Assembly (NCBI RefSeq): GCF_015672735.1
Contig: NZ_JADABY010000079.1
Coordinates: forward strand, 19,904-83,903
From: Citrobacter sp. Res13-Sevr-PEB04-36
Lineage (GTDB): Bacteria > Pseudomonadota > Gammaproteobacteria > Enterobacterales > Enterobacteriaceae
Length of the DNA: 64,000 nt
Direction: 5' to 3'
In this document: positions 53,997 through 63,993 of the stretch, piece by piece
Position numbering within the stretch: position 1 is the first letter of the stretch
How the letters are laid out: every line of letters starts with the position of its first letter
Translations under genes and position numbers: made by a program
The notes under the pieces: model-generated
Told to the model about the DNA's origin: nothing
Database searches by the model: none
The model's input: the letters and a program-made list of their open reading frames with translations, nothing else

Positions 53997-54033
53997 TGCC
54001 GGATGGCGGCACCAGCGCCTTATCTGGCCTACC
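53997..54033. repeat. REP element containing the ilvA stop codon
   Basis: tgccggatggcggcaccagcg...tctggcctac, a single REP palindrome. The ilvA stop codon (TAG, read from cta at 54029-54031) lies inside its right arm. Confidence 0.8.
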
Positions 54034-55573
54034 CTGCCAGAAAGAACCTGAATGCCGGGTTATGACTCTCATCATGGCAGTCGTAGCCCAGTTCGTTGAT
54101 CCGCGTTTCAAAATCCGGCTCATGATCGCCCAATTCAAACGCCGCCAGCACGCGGCCATAGTCAGTGCCGTGACTGCGGTAATGGAACAACGAGATATTC
54201 CAGTGGGTCCCTAAAGTATGCAGGAATTTCAGCAACGCTCCGGGCGACTCGGGGAACTCAAAGCTGTACAGACGTTCCTGTAGCGGCTTCGAGGGGCGTC
54301 CGCCGACCATATAGCGCACGTGTAGCTTGGCCATTTCATCATCGGACAGATCCACCACGCTGTAACCGCCGTCGCTGAGCAACTGGAGGATCTCTTTGCG
54401 CTCTTCCAGACCGCGACTCAGGCGCACGCCGACAAAAATACAGGCGTCTTTCGCATCGGCAAACCGGTAGTTAAACTCGGTCACCGAACGTCCACCCAAC
54501 AGCTGGCAGAATTTCAGGAAACTCCCCTTTTCTTCCGGGATGGTCACCGCCAACAGCGCTTCACGTTGTTCACCCAGCTCGCAGCGTTCAGACACATAGC
54601 GCAACCCGTGGAAGTTGACGTTGGCACCGGACAGCACGTGCGCCAGACGTTCACCACGAATATTGTGCTGGGCGATGTATTTTTTCATCCCCGCCAGCGC
54701 CAGTGCACCAGATGGCTCCGCCACCGCACGAACATCCTCAAAAAGATCTTTCATTGCCGCACAGATTGCATCGCTATCAACGGTGATAATGTCGTCGAGG
54801 TATTCCTGACACAGGCGGAAGGTTTCATCACCGATGCGTTTCACCGCCACACCTTCAGCAAACAGCCCTACGCGCGGCAGATCGACCGGGTGACCCGCAT
54901 CCAGTGCCGCCTTCAGGCAGGCTGAATCTTCGGCTTCCACGGCAATAACTTTGATTTGTGGCATCAGCTGTTTAATCAGCACCGCCACACCCGCCGCCAG
55001 ACCGCCGCCGCCAACCGGAACAAATATCCGATCGAGATGCGCATCCTGCTGCAGCAGCTCAAGCGCCAGTGTGCCCTGCCCGGCGATCACCATCGGGTGA
55101 TCGAACGGCGGCACCCAGGTGAACCCTTGCTGCTGCGACAGTTCAATCGCTTTGGCTTTGGCTTCATCAAAATTGGCCCCGTGCAGCAGCACTTCGCCGC
55201 CAAAGCCGCGAACGGCATCGACTTTGATATCCGCGGTGGCCGTGGGCATGACGATCAGCGCCTTCACCCCAAGACGCGCGGAGGAAAATGCTACACCCTG
55301 GGCATGATTCCCTGCCGACGCGGTGATCACACCCTGTGCTTTTTGCGCTTCGGTCAGACCCGCCATCATGGCGTAGGCCCCGCGCAGCTTGAAACTGTGC
55401 ACTGGCTGGCGATCTTCGCGCTTAACCAGAATTACGTTATCGAGACGCGAGGAGAGTTTTTCCATTTTTTGCAGCGGTGTCACCTGTACCGCTTCATAGA
55501 CCGGTGCACGCAGCACCGCCCTGAGGTACTCAGCGCCCTCAGGGGAGCCGGACAGGGGTTGCGAATCAGCCAT
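54029..55573 (-). CDS. ilvA: Biosynthetic threonine deaminase IlvA
   Basis: First committed step to isoleucine: threonine to 2-oxobutyrate with PLP, inhibited by isoleucine. It has 514 residues from ATG 55573 (MADSQPLSG), the E. coli start; the frame continues 57 codons upstream inside ilvD without support. The PLP lysine is in SFKLRGAY near 62, and the glycine loop VPVGGGGLAAGV near 185. Two C-terminal ACT-like regulatory repeats follow. It is 4 bp after ilvD. Confidence 0.98.
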   Translation of the reverse strand: MADSQPLSGSPEGAEYLRAVLRAPVYEAVQVTPLQKMEKLSSRLDNVILVKREDRQPVHSFKLRGAYAMMAGLTEAQKAQGVITASAGNHAQGVAFSSARLGVKALIVMPTATADIKVDAVRGFGGEVLLHGANFDEAKAKAIELSQQQGFTWVPPFDHPMVIAGQGTLALELLQQDAHLDRIFVPVGGGGLAAGVAVLIKQLMPQIKVIAVEAEDSACLKAALDAGHPVDLPRVGLFAEGVAVKRIGDETFRLCQEYLDDIITVDSDAICAAMKDLFEDVRAVAEPSGALALAGMKKYIAQHNIRGERLAHVLSGANVNFHGLRYVSERCELGEQREALLAVTIPEEKGSFLKFCQLLGGRSVTEFNYRFADAKDACIFVGVRLSRGLEERKEILQLLSDGGYSVVDLSDDEMAKLHVRYMVGGRPSKPLQERLYSFEFPESPGALLKFLHTLGTHWNISLFHYRSHGTDYGRVLAAFELGDHEPDFETRINELGYDCHDESHNPAFRFFLAG

Positions 55574-55577
55574 GGTA

Positions 55578-57428
55578 TTAGCCCCCCAGTTTCGATTTAT
55601 CGCGCACCGCGCCTTTGTCAGCGCTGGTTGCCAGGCTGGCATAGGCACGCAGCGCGAAGGAGACCTGACGCTGGCGATCTTTTGGCGTCCAGGCTTTATC
55701 ACCGCGAGCATCCTGCGCTTCACGACGGGCCGCAATCTCCGCATCGCTCAACAACAGCTGGATGCCACGATTCGGGATATCAATTGCAATCATATCGCCA
55801 TCTTCAATAATCGCGATGTTACCGCCGCTCGCCGCTTCCGGAGAGACGTGACCGATAGACAGACCTGACGTCCCGCCGGAGAAACGACCATCGGTAATCA
55901 GCGCACAAGCCTTGCCGAGGCCCATCGATTTCAGGAAAGTGGTTGGGTAGAGCATTTCCTGCATGCCCGGTCCGCCTTTCGGTCCTTCGTAGCGAATCAC
56001 CACCACATCACCAGCCACCACTTTGCCACCGAGAATGGCTTCAACAGCATCGTCCTGGCTCTCAAAGACTTTCGCCGGACCGGTGAATTTCAGGATGCTG
56101 TCATCCACGCCTGCGGTCTTCACGATACAGCCGTTTTCCGCAAAGTTTCCGTATAGCACCGCCAGACCGCCATCTTTGCTGTAGGCGTGTTCCAGAGAGC
56201 GAATACAGCCTTCGGCGCGATCGTCATCCAGCGTGTCCCAGCGGCAATCCTGCGAGAACGCCTGGGTGGTACGAACGCCCGCCGGGCCGGCGCGGAACAT
56301 GTTTTTCACCGCCTCATCCTGGGTCAGCATGACATCATAGCGATCCAGGGTTTGTGGCAGGGTCAGCCCCAGCACGTTTTTCACGTCGCGGTTCAGCAAC
56401 TCAGCACGGTCCAGCTCGCCTAAAATTCCCAGTACACCACCCGCACGGTGGACATCTTCCATATGGTATTTCTGGGTGCTCGGCGCAACTTTACACAGCT
56501 GCGGCACTTTGCGGGACAGCTTGTCGATATCACTCATGGTAAAGTCGATTTCGGCTTCCTGTGCGGCCGCCAGCAGGTGCAGAACGGTGTTCGTGGAACC
56601 GCCCATAGCGATATCCAGGGTCATGGCATTTTCAAACGCCGCCTTGTTGGCAATATTGCGCGGCAGCGCAGAATCATCATTCTGCTCGTAATAGCGTTTG
56701 GTCAGCTCAACGATACGTGAGCCCGCATTGAGGAACAGCTGTTTACGATCGGCGTGGGTGGCCAGCAGCGAACCGTTACCCGGCTGCGACAGGCCCAGCG
56801 CTTCGGTCAGGCAGTTCATCGAGTTAGCGGTAAACATCCCCGAACAGGAACCGCAGGTCGGACAGGCGGAGCGCTCAATCTGATCGCTTTGCGAATCAGA
56901 GACTTTCGGGTCCGCGCCCTGAATCATCGCATCCACCAGATCGAGTTTGATGATCTGATCTGAGAGTTTGGTTTTACCGGCTTCCATCGGGCCGCCGGAC
57001 ACAAAGATCACCGGGATGTTCAGACGCAGGGAGGCCATTAACATCCCCGGGGTAATTTTGTCGCAGTTGGAGATACAGACCATCGCATCGGCGCAGTGGG
57101 CGTTCACCATGTACTCCACCGAATCGGCGATCAGCTCACGTGACGGCAGGGAATACAGCATACCCCCGTGGCCCATAGCGATACCATCATCCACGGCGAT
57201 AGTATTAAACTCTTTGGCTACGCCGCCGGAGGCTTCAATCTGTTCGGCAACCAACTTACCGAGATCGCGCAGATGCACGTGCCCCGGCACGAACTGGGTA
57301 AAGGAGTTCACCACAGCGATAATCGGTTTACCGAAGTCGTCATCGGTCATCCCGGTGGCGCGCCACAGTGCGCGAGCACCCGCCATATTACGGCCATGGG
57401 TGGTGGTAGCAGAACGATACTTAGGCAT
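55578..57428 (-). CDS. ilvD: Dihydroxy-acid dehydratase IlvD
   Basis: Fe-S enzyme that makes the 2-oxo acids of valine and isoleucine from dihydroxy acids. It has 616 residues. Cluster cysteines are visible in [13 protein letters not shown] near 122 and [18 protein letters not shown] near 195. A conserved [14 protein letters not shown] lies in the C-terminal part. It starts [17 protein letters not shown], as in E. coli. Part of ilvXGMEDA. Confidence 0.98.
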   Translation of the reverse strand: MPKYRSATTTHGRNMAGARALWRATGMTDDDFGKPIIAVVNSFTQFVPGHVHLRDLGKLVAEQIEASGGVAKEFNTIAVDDGIAMGHGGMLYSLPSRELIADSVEYMVNAHCADAMVCISNCDKITPGMLMASLRLNIPVIFVSGGPMEAGKTKLSDQIIKLDLVDAMIQGADPKVSDSQSDQIERSACPTCGSCSGMFTANSMNCLTEALGLSQPGNGSLLATHADRKQLFLNAGSRIVELTKRYYEQNDDSALPRNIANKAAFENAMTLDIAMGGSTNTVLHLLAAAQEAEIDFTMSDIDKLSRKVPQLCKVAPSTQKYHMEDVHRAGGVLGILGELDRAELLNRDVKNVLGLTLPQTLDRYDVMLTQDEAVKNMFRAGPAGVRTTQAFSQDCRWDTLDDDRAEGCIRSLEHAYSKDGGLAVLYGNFAENGCIVKTAGVDDSILKFTGPAKVFESQDDAVEAILGGKVVAGDVVVIRYEGPKGGPGMQEMLYPTTFLKSMGLGKACALITDGRFSGGTSGLSIGHVSPEAASGGNIAIIEDGDMIAIDIPNRGIQLLLSDAEIAARREAQDARGDKAWTPKDRQRQVSFALRAYASLATSADKGAVRDKSKLGG

Positions 57429-57488
57429 GCTGTATTGACTCCCGTCTATCTAATAATTGGGACGGTGCGTGCCGTCCCAAATTTATGT

Positions 57489-58418
57489 TTATTGGTTAAC
57501 CTGATCTAACCAACCGTATTTATCTTCCGTTTCTCCGGTGAACAGGCCAAAGAAGGCTTGCTGGATTCGTTTGGTTACCGGGCCACAACGGCCTTCACCC
57601 ACCTGAATGCCGTCAACGCTGCGCACTGGGGTAATTTCTGCCGCCGTACCGGACATGAACACTTCATCAGCCAGGTACAAAGACTCACGAGACAGCACCT
57701 GTTCACGTACTTCGATATCAAGGTCTTTCGCCAGTTTGATAATCGCATCACGTGTGATGCCCGGCAGCGCGGAAGAGGTAAACGGAGGGGTAAACAGAAT
57801 GCCATCTTTAACTTCAAACAGGTTTTCACCCGCGCCTTCGGAGATGTAGCCGTTCACATCCAATGCAATACCTTCCTGATAACCATGACGACGCGCTTCG
57901 CTACCCACCAGCAGTGAAGACAGGTAGTTACCGCCCGCCTTAGCGGCGGTAGGAATGGTGTTAGGTGCGACACGGTTCCAGGAAGAGACCATCGCGTCGA
58001 TCCCTTGATCCAGGGCATCAGCACCCAGGTAAGCCCCCCACGGGAACGCAGCAATGATCACATCCGTGGTATATCCCGCCGGTGGGTTAACGCCCATCCC
58101 GACATCACCAACAAACACCAGCGGGCGGATATACGCACTGGTCAGGTTATTTTTACGGATCACCGCACGGCAAGCTTCCATCAACTCATCAACGCTCTGA
58201 GAAACCGGAAAACGATAAATTTTGGCTGAATCACGCAGACGCTGCATGTGCTCGCGATGACGGAACACCACCGGTCCTTTGTGAGAATCGTAGCAACGGA
58301 TACCTTCAAATACGGATGTACCGTAGTGCAGCGCATGGGACATCACGTGAACCTTCGCATCTTCCCAACGAATCATCTCGCCATTAGACCAAATGAAATC
58401 AGCTTTTTTCGTCGTCAT
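57489..58418 (-). CDS. ilvE: Branched-chain amino acid aminotransferase IlvE
   Basis: Last step for valine, leucine and isoleucine. It is a class IV PLP aminotransferase of 309 residues. The PLP lysine is in PTAAKAGGNYLSS near 160, and EGAGENLFEVKDG near 193. It lies 21 bp after ilvM and 60 bp before ilvD. Secure. Confidence 0.98.
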   Translation of the reverse strand: MTTKKADFIWSNGEMIRWEDAKVHVMSHALHYGTSVFEGIRCYDSHKGPVVFRHREHMQRLRDSAKIYRFPVSQSVDELMEACRAVIRKNNLTSAYIRPLVFVGDVGMGVNPPAGYTTDVIIAAFPWGAYLGADALDQGIDAMVSSWNRVAPNTIPTAAKAGGNYLSSLLVGSEARRHGYQEGIALDVNGYISEGAGENLFEVKDGILFTPPFTSSALPGITRDAIIKLAKDLDIEVREQVLSRESLYLADEVFMSGTAAEITPVRSVDGIQVGEGRCGPVTKRIQQAFFGLFTGETEDKYGWLDQVNQ

Positions 58419-58439
58419 TTATTTCTCTTCCTTTTGCGC

Positions 58440-58703
58440 TCAGGCGCGAATTTGTTGTGATGTGGTTGTGCTCTGGCAGATAGCAACATGTGCAACATCT
58501 ACCAGTTTACTTAACTGACTAAACAGTAAGTCGACCGACCGTGGGCTGGCAACGGTCAATTCAATATTTATATTCTGCGCATCGCTGGCAGCGTTCATAT
58601 TCATGGAGCACACCTGAAAACCACGATGGCGTACCACACGCAAAACACGTTCTAACGTTTCCGGATTGAAACGAGCCTCAACGGCGACCTGATGTTGCAT
58701 CAT
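58440..58703 (-). CDS. ilvM: Acetolactate synthase II small subunit IlvM
   Basis: An 87-residue ACT-domain regulatory subunit of acetolactate synthase II. It starts [23 protein letters not shown]; short compared with IlvN and IlvH, as is usual for IlvM. It overlaps ilvG by 4 bp (ATGA), so the two subunits are translated together. Confidence 0.97.
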   Translation of the reverse strand: MMQHQVAVEARFNPETLERVLRVVRHRGFQVCSMNMNAASDAQNINIELTVASPRSVDLLFSQLSKLVDVAHVAICQSTTTSQQIRA

Positions 58704-60346
58704 GATGATTTCTCCAGCATTTCTGAGTTACTGGCACCAGGAGGCACCAGAGGCCAGACATTCTCAAGTTCGTCGATTGAGACATGAAGCAGGTATGGCC
58801 CATTACTGTTCAGCATGGTGTCGAGAGCCGCTTCAACCTGGTCTTTACGGGTGATGTGTTGGCCAGGGATGCCGAAGGCGCCGGCCAACATAAGAAAATC
58901 GGGATTATCGGTCAGGGTAGTTTCGCTATAGCGTTCCTGGAAAAACAGCTGCTGCCATTGTCGCACCATGCCTAACCGTTGGTTGTCGAGTAAGACGATT
59001 TTCAGCGGCAACTGCTTGCGTTTTACGGTGCCCAACTCCTGCACGTTCATCATGAAGGAGCCGTCACCGGAGATACAGATTACCGTATCATCCGGGCGGG
59101 CTACCTGTGCCCCCACAGCTGCAGGTAAGCCAAAGCCCATCGTCCCCAGGCCGCTGGAAGTGATGAAGTTCTCCGGGCGAGTATAGGTCATGTGTTGTGC
59201 GGACCACATCTGATGCTGGCCAACATCCGTCGTCACCACGCTATCCTTATGCTTCCTCTCGGACAGCTGTTTTAACAACAGCGGGGCGTAAATAGCCTCC
59301 CCCGGATGATCATAGCGCCAGGCATGTTCTGCACGCATGTCGGCGGCATGCTGGCACCATTCGTTGATGGCCAGCGGTTGTTGTAATTCGGGTAACAGCG
59401 TATTTAGATCGCCTTGCAGCGCAACGTGTGCCAGACGCAGTTTGTTCATCTCGGCCGGATCGATATCCATATGGATCACACTGGCATTGGGGGCAAAGGT
59501 GTTCAGCTTGCCGGTCACCCGGTCATCAAAACGCGCACCAACGGCGATCAGCAAGTCGCACTCCTGCACCGCAAAGTTTGCCGCTTTGGTACCGTGCATA
59601 CCCAGCATGCCCAGATAGTACGGGTAATCTACATCCACAGCGCCAAGGCCTTTCAACGTACAAACCACCGGCACATGCGTTGCGGCAATAAACTCACGCA
59701 GCGCTGGAACCGCCTGAGCCATCCCTACGCCACCACCTACGTACAGTACGGGTTTCTGTGCCTTCGCCAACATCTTGCGGGCTTGTTCAATCTCAGCATA
59801 TGGGAAAGCTACTGCGTTTTCGACGGTGGTGAAATAGGGTTCCAGCGTACCGCTGGCTAACTGAATGTCTTTCGGGATATCAACCAGAACCGGACCCGGA
59901 CGACCAGAGTTCGCCACGTCGAAGGCCTCGGCCATGATACGCGGCAGCTCTTCCAGCGACTGCACCAGGAAGCTATGTTTGGTACATGACAGCGACATGC
60001 CGAGTACGTCCACTTCCTGAAACGCATCGGTGCCGATAAACGGAGAAGAGACCTGACCGGTGATCGCCACAACGGGAACGGAATCTAACAGCGCATCAGC
60101 CAGGCCGGTGATCAGGTTAGTTGCGCCAGGACCGGAAGTCGCGATACAGACACCAGTTTTACCGGTTGAGCGGGCATAGCCAATCGCCGCCATCGCCGCC
60201 CCCTGCTCGTGTCGACACAACAGGTGTTCTACGCCGCCGTCGTACAACGCATCGTAAACCGGCATAATCGCGCCACCGGGATAACCAAAGACGGTTTTCA
60301 CCCCTTGTGCACGCAACGCATGTACCACCCACTGTGCCCCATTCAT
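58700..60346 (-). CDS. ilvG: Acetolactate synthase II large subunit IlvG (intact)
   Basis: Thiamine diphosphate enzyme that condenses pyruvate with pyruvate or 2-oxobutyrate; the isozyme is resistant to valine. It has 548 residues with no frameshift. The catalytic Glu is in [16 protein letters not shown] near 47, and the ThDP motif [14 protein letters not shown] lies near 428 to [11 protein letters not shown]. In E. coli K-12 this gene is broken by a frameshift; here it is full length. Two bases after ilvX. Confidence 0.98.
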   Translation of the reverse strand: MNGAQWVVHALRAQGVKTVFGYPGGAIMPVYDALYDGGVEHLLCRHEQGAAMAAIGYARSTGKTGVCIATSGPGATNLITGLADALLDSVPVVAITGQVSSPFIGTDAFQEVDVLGMSLSCTKHSFLVQSLEELPRIMAEAFDVANSGRPGPVLVDIPKDIQLASGTLEPYFTTVENAVAFPYAEIEQARKMLAKAQKPVLYVGGGVGMAQAVPALREFIAATHVPVVCTLKGLGAVDVDYPYYLGMLGMHGTKAANFAVQECDLLIAVGARFDDRVTGKLNTFAPNASVIHMDIDPAEMNKLRLAHVALQGDLNTLLPELQQPLAINEWCQHAADMRAEHAWRYDHPGEAIYAPLLLKQLSERKHKDSVVTTDVGQHQMWSAQHMTYTRPENFITSSGLGTMGFGLPAAVGAQVARPDDTVICISGDGSFMMNVQELGTVKRKQLPLKIVLLDNQRLGMVRQWQQLFFQERYSETTLTDNPDFLMLAGAFGIPGQHITRKDQVEAALDTMLNSNGPYLLHVSIDELENVWPLVPPGASNSEMLEKSS

Positions 60347-60348
60347 AG

Positions 60349-60399
60349 TTACATCCCCGCCGTAAATCTTGAGAAACAGAATTTTATGCTAGTGTTCAC
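60349..60399 (-). CDS. ilvX: Small peptide IlvX
   Basis: A 16-codon frame, [16 protein letters not shown], between ilvL and ilvG. It matches the 16-residue E. coli IlvX (MNNSTKFCFSRFRTGN as I recall) except that it begins with GTG. The ribosome site GAGGAG lies six bases upstream. Its stop is 2 bp before the ilvG ATG. E. coli IlvX is known to be made, but its function is not known. Confidence 0.8.
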   Translation of the reverse strand: MNTSIKFCFSRFTAGM

Positions 60400-60430
60400 T
60401 TTCTGCTCCTCGTTTAAGTTTTTAAGGTCA

Positions 60431-60461
60431 AAAAAAACCCCCGAACCTTTCGGTGCGGGGG
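60431..60461 (-). terminator. ilv operon attenuator
   Basis: On the minus strand CCCCCGCACC-gaaa-GGTTCGGGGG is followed by TTTTTTTT, 25 bp after the ilvL stop. Translation of the Ile-, Val- and Leu-rich leader decides whether this terminator forms. Confidence 0.95.
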
Positions 60462-60485
60462 TCTTAGTTCGTTAAGGCTTGTTTT

Positions 60486-60584
60486 TTAAGCCTTTCCTCG
60501 TCCAAGTGCAGCCCCGCACGGTGGGATAATAATCACCACCACGCTAATCACGACCAGGCTAATCACTCGTAGAAGGGCTGTCAT
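60486..60584 (-). CDS. ilvL: ilv operon leader peptide IlvL
   Basis: A 32-residue leader: MTALLRVISLVVISVVVIII then PPCGAALGRGKA. It is dense in Ile, Val and Leu codons, so ribosome stalling reports all three charged tRNAs. Identical to the E. coli peptide as I recall it. A longer in-frame start at 60671 is less likely because the conserved start is the ATG at 60584. Confidence 0.95.
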   Translation of the reverse strand: MTALLRVISLVVISVVVIIIPPCGAALGRGKA

Positions 60585-60938
60585 TTTTGTATTTTCTTGC
60601 ATCTTGTTCGAAGGAATACCTAAAGAGTTACCATAGAGTTTAACTATGGCACAAGATATTTCTGCATTCATTTTTCTGACACGGTTAACGGTTTCTATAA
60701 ATCGCGTTGTTTTTTATACAAAAAATAGAAAATGAAAATATTTCACGTTATTCAGCAAACACGATCATGTTTTCCATCTGCAGGAGGCACGTTCAGTGGC
60801 ACTTGCGAGCGTTGTTCCAGAGGTTACGAAAAATATCACCCCTTGCATAAAAATACGTGAATCAGCATCTAAAAGTATCAATTAAGCAAGATATCATCGC
60901 CATCTATTACGACATAATACCTATATCAGGAGGGGGTT
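60585..60938. promoter_or_regulatory. ilvL/yifB divergent promoter region
   Basis: A 354-bp gap with no gene. Next to ilvL lies a palindrome, ccatag-agtttaa-ctatgg (60631-60649). Further up is a strongly AT-rich tract (about 60695-60745), consistent with the IHF-responsive activating region known upstream of ilv promoters in E. coli. I could not place -35 and -10 boxes with confidence. On the yifB side, CAGGAGGGGG is a very strong ribosome site. Confidence 0.6.
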
Positions 60939-62459
60939 ATGTCACTATCGATAGTCCACACGCGCGCCGCACTAGGCGTCAATGCACCACCCATTACTAT
61001 TGAAGTCCATATCAGTAATGGCTTGCCCGGTTTAACCATGGTTGGACTACCCGAAACCACCGTGAAAGAGGCTCGAGATCGAGTTCGCAGTGCAATTATT
61101 AATAGCGGGTATAAATTTCCGGCCAAGAAGATAACCATCAACCTTGCCCCGGCAGATCTGCCTAAAGAAGGAGGGAGATATGATTTACCTATAGCCATTG
61201 CGCTTCTGGCTGCGTCAGAGCAGCTTACGACACATAATCTCGATACTTATGAGTTAGTCGGTGAACTAGCGCTTACAGGCGCTCTACGTGGCGTTCCCGG
61301 AGCAATATCCAGCGCAACTGAAGCAATTCGCGCAGGCAGGCGAATTATTGTTGCAAAAGAGAACGCTGCAGAAGTGGGGCTAATACACGGCGAGGGCTGC
61401 CTGATTGCCGATCACCTGCAAGCTGTGTGTGCTTTTCTCGAAGGTAAGCATGAATTAGAAAGGCCTGTTTGCGTAGAGATTCCACCTTCAGGCTCATCTG
61501 ATGACCTCAGCGACGTCATCGGCCAGGAACAGGGCAAGCGAGGGCTGGAGATCACCGCTGCAGGCGGTCACAATCTCCTGCTTATAGGTCCGCCGGGTAC
61601 GGGGAAAACGATGCTTGCCAGTCGCCTTCGCGGATTGTTACCACCATTAAGCAATGATGAGGCACTGGAAAGCGCAGCAATCCTCAGTCTTATTAATGCC
61701 GACACAATACAAAAGCAGTGGAAGCAACGCCCTTTTCGTTCGCCGCATCACAGCGCATCTTTAGCCGCAATGGTTGGAGGGGGATCGATACCGGCACCGG
61801 GTGAGATTTCGCTGGCACATAACGGCATATTATTTCTGGATGAATTGCCCGAGTTTGAACGTCGTACGCTGGATGCCCTACGTGAACCCATTGAATCCGG
61901 GCAGATTCATTTATCACGCACCCGGGCAAAAATAACCTACCCGGCACGCTTTCAATTGATAGCAGCAATGAATCCAAGCCCAACGGGACACTATCAGGGA
62001 AACCACAATCGTTGTACCCCAGAGCAAACGCTACGCTACCTCAATCGCTTATCCGGCCCTTTTCTTGACCGCTTCGATTTGTCCCTCGAAATTCCCCTTC
62101 CACCGCCTGGTATACTCAGTCAACGAGCAGTAAAGGGAGAAGACAGTGAGACGGTGAAGATACGCGTTATGGCCGCGCGTGAGCGCCAGTATCAGCGGCA
62201 AAATAAGTTAAATGCGCATCTGGGCAGCCAGGATATACATCAATTCTGCGTCTTACACAGGGATGACGCGCGCTGGCTGGAGGAAACGTTAGCGCACCTG
62301 GGATTATCTATCCGCGCCTGGCAGCGACTGATAAAGGTCGCTCGCACGATTGCGGATATTGAGCAATGTGACCAAATCACCCGTCAACATTTACAGGAAG
62401 CCGTTGGCTATCGAGCAATAGACCGGCTGTTAATCCATTTGCAGAAACTACTGGCATAA
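60939..62459 (+). CDS. yifB: YifB, magnesium chelatase/ComM-like AAA+ ATPase
   Basis: A 506-residue AAA+ protein related to ComM, which in Vibrio and Haemophilus is a helicase for branch migration in natural transformation. An N-terminal ChlI/Lon-like domain (about 1-180) is followed by Walker A GPPGTGKTMLASRL near 220, Walker B FLDELPEF near 302, and the C-terminal MgChl domain. The role in enterics is not settled. A terminator follows its stop. Confidence 0.96.
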   Translation: MSLSIVHTRAALGVNAPPITIEVHISNGLPGLTMVGLPETTVKEARDRVRSAIINSGYKFPAKKITINLAPADLPKEGGRYDLPIAIALLAASEQLTTHNLDTYELVGELALTGALRGVPGAISSATEAIRAGRRIIVAKENAAEVGLIHGEGCLIADHLQAVCAFLEGKHELERPVCVEIPPSGSSDDLSDVIGQEQGKRGLEITAAGGHNLLLIGPPGTGKTMLASRLRGLLPPLSNDEALESAAILSLINADTIQKQWKQRPFRSPHHSASLAAMVGGGSIPAPGEISLAHNGILFLDELPEFERRTLDALREPIESGQIHLSRTRAKITYPARFQLIAAMNPSPTGHYQGNHNRCTPEQTLRYLNRLSGPFLDRFDLSLEIPLPPPGILSQRAVKGEDSETVKIRVMAARERQYQRQNKLNAHLGSQDIHQFCVLHRDDARWLEETLAHLGLSIRAWQRLIKVARTIADIEQCDQITRQHLQEAVGYRAIDRLLIHLQKLLA

Positions 62460-62482
62460 AAAAAGGGCTTTCGCCCTTTTTT
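62458..62482. terminator. Bidirectional terminator between yifB and maoP
   Basis: AAAAAAAGGGC-tttc-GCCCTTTTTT, a short G/C stem flanked by A-run and T-run. It lies between two convergent stop codons. Confidence 0.9.
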
Positions 62483-62483
62483 A

Positions 62484-62822
62484 TTAATCCTCTGACTCGG
62501 TGTAATCTTCTGCACCTTCTACCTGAGGTTTGCCGCCAGACAGCGTGTGAAAACGTTTTGGACGCTTAATACGCGTCATGTATTTTGACCACACACGTTC
62601 AGCTTCGGTAACCGGCTCACGTTCACCACGGCATACCGCAACAAACAACTTCTCTTCTTCAGTTACCGGCTCACGCTTGCCCAGATCCAGCTCATTAAAG
62701 GCATAACCGTGACGCTCAAGCAGCTGTGCCTCTTTAATGGTGAAATCACCATGACGGGAGAATCCGCGGGGATAATATTTATTGTCGAAATATCGATTAG
62801 TCGTCGTAAAGCTTTCCGCCAT
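62484..62822 (-). CDS. maoP: Macrodomain Ori protein MaoP (YifE)
   Basis: A 112-residue acidic-tailed protein of the DUF413 family. E. coli MaoP, acting with the site maoS upstream of its gene, organises the Ori macrodomain. It starts [25 protein letters not shown] near-identically and ends EDYTESED. It is divergent from hdfR; the intergenic region probably contains maoS. Confidence 0.95.
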   Translation of the reverse strand: MAESFTTTNRYFDNKYYPRGFSRHGDFTIKEAQLLERHGYAFNELDLGKREPVTEEEKLFVAVCRGEREPVTEAERVWSKYMTRIKRPKRFHTLSGGKPQVEGAEDYTESED

Positions 62823-62879
62823 CCTGCACGCTCCTAATTCTTTGGCCGAGCTATTTATGGCGCGGAGTATTAGTTACGC

Positions 62880-62894
62880 TTGACAGAGCGTCAA
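62880..62894. promoter_or_regulatory. Inverted repeat TTGAC-N5-GTCAA between maoP and hdfR
   Basis: A perfect 5-bp inverted repeat in the 118-bp divergent region. It could be the HdfR operator, part of a promoter (TTGACA) or part of maoS. The sequence alone does not decide. Confidence 0.4.
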
Positions 62895-62940
62895 ACAAAA
62901 GATTTAAATCATAACGACAAATAATTTTATGGAGTGAGTT

Positions 62941-63774
62941 GTGGATACGGAATTGTTAAAGACTTTCCTGGAAGTTAGCCGAACGCGCCACTTTGGCCGG
63001 GCAGCTGAAGCGCTCTATCTGACCCAATCGGCAGTCAGTTTTCGCATCAGACAACTGGAAAATCAACTGGGTGTGAACCTCTTCACCCGACACAGAAACA
63101 ATATCCGTTTAACCGCTGCGGGTGAAAAATTATTGCCGTATGCCGAAACGCTGATGAATACATGGCAAGCAGCACGTAAGGAGGTTGCAAATACCTCACG
63201 CCATAATGAGTTCTCTATCGGTGCCAGCGCTTCCCTTTGGGAATGCATGCTCAATGGCTGGCTGGGACGTTTGTATCAGTCACAAGAACCACAAGCCAGC
63301 CTGCAATTTGAAGCCAGGATTGCACAGCGCCAGTCGTTAGTGAAGCAACTTCATGAACGGCAGCTTGATCTGCTGATTACCACCGAAACACCTAAAATGG
63401 ACGAATTTAGCAGTCAACTGTTGGGATATTTCATGCTGGCGCTCTATTGCAGCACCCCATCACAAACTAAAGATGAGTTGAATTACCTGCGTCTGGAATG
63501 GGGAGCAGATTTTCAACAACACGAAGTGGGATTAATTGCCAGTGATGAAGTGCCGGTACTTACCACCAGTTCTGCTGAGCTGGCAAGGCAACAACTTTCT
63601 GTACTTAAGGGTTTTAGTTGGCTTCCCGTTAGTTGGGCGAAAACAAAAAGCGATCTCCATACGGTTGCAGATAGTACAACGCTTTCACGTCCGTTATATG
63701 CAGTTTGGCTACAAAATAGCGATAAACATGTGCTTATCCGCGATCTGCTGAAAACGAATATTCTGGATGATTAA
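62941..63774 (+). CDS. hdfR: LysR-type repressor of flagellar master operon HdfR
   Basis: LysR-family regulator of 277 residues. In E. coli HdfR represses flhDC and is itself under H-NS control. The helix-turn-helix is at 1-60 ([30 protein letters not shown]). The GTG start has GGAG seven bases upstream (ATGGAGTGAGTTGTG). The C-terminus is slightly shorter than in E. coli (ends NILDD). Confidence 0.95.
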   Translation: MDTELLKTFLEVSRTRHFGRAAEALYLTQSAVSFRIRQLENQLGVNLFTRHRNNIRLTAAGEKLLPYAETLMNTWQAARKEVANTSRHNEFSIGASASLWECMLNGWLGRLYQSQEPQASLQFEARIAQRQSLVKQLHERQLDLLITTETPKMDEFSSQLLGYFMLALYCSTPSQTKDELNYLRLEWGADFQQHEVGLIASDEVPVLTTSSAELARQQLSVLKGFSWLPVSWAKTKSDLHTVADSTTLSRPLYAVWLQNSDKHVLIRDLLKTNILDD

Positions 63775-63842
63775 AATGGACGCCGGCAAGGATGCCAGGA
63801 AACGGGAAATAAACAGTAAGAAGGTGGGTAGGATTTTCAGAT

Positions 63843-63874
63843 AAAAAAAATCCTTAGCAAAAATGCTAAGGATT
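63843..63874 (-). terminator. Terminator after trpT
   Basis: On the minus strand AATCCTTAGCA-tttt-TGCTAAGGATT is followed by TTTTTT, six bases past the CCA of trpT. Confidence 0.93.
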
Positions 63875-63879
63875 GTTTC

Positions 63880-63955
63880 TGGCAGGGGCGGAGAGACTCG
63901 AACTCGCGACACCCGGTTTTGGAGACCGGTGCTCTACCAACTGAGCTACGCCCCT
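63880..63955 (-). tRNA. trpT: tRNA-Trp (anticodon CCA)
   Basis: 76 nt with encoded CCA. The acceptor AGGGGCG pairs with CGCCCCT. The anticodon loop CTCCAAA gives CCA. Small differences from the E. coli D and T arms are compatible with a functional cloverleaf. In E. coli it follows aspT after the rrnC operon; the part that would hold aspT is outside the window. Confidence 0.96.
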
Positions 63956-63970
63956 AAATTTCTTATCATT

Positions 63971-63993
63971 AAGCCTGCTATCTTAGCAGGCTT
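63971..63993. repeat. Inverted repeat upstream of trpT
   Basis: ttaagcctgct-atctt-agcaggcttaa is a perfect palindrome 15 bp upstream of trpT, near the window edge. It may be a processing or terminator-like hairpin in the spacer before trpT. Confidence 0.5.

Noticed and set aside
54956..55810. 284-codon plus-strand frame opposite ilvA/ilvD
   Set aside because: It crosses the boundary of two well-conserved genes on the other strand and has no motif of its own.
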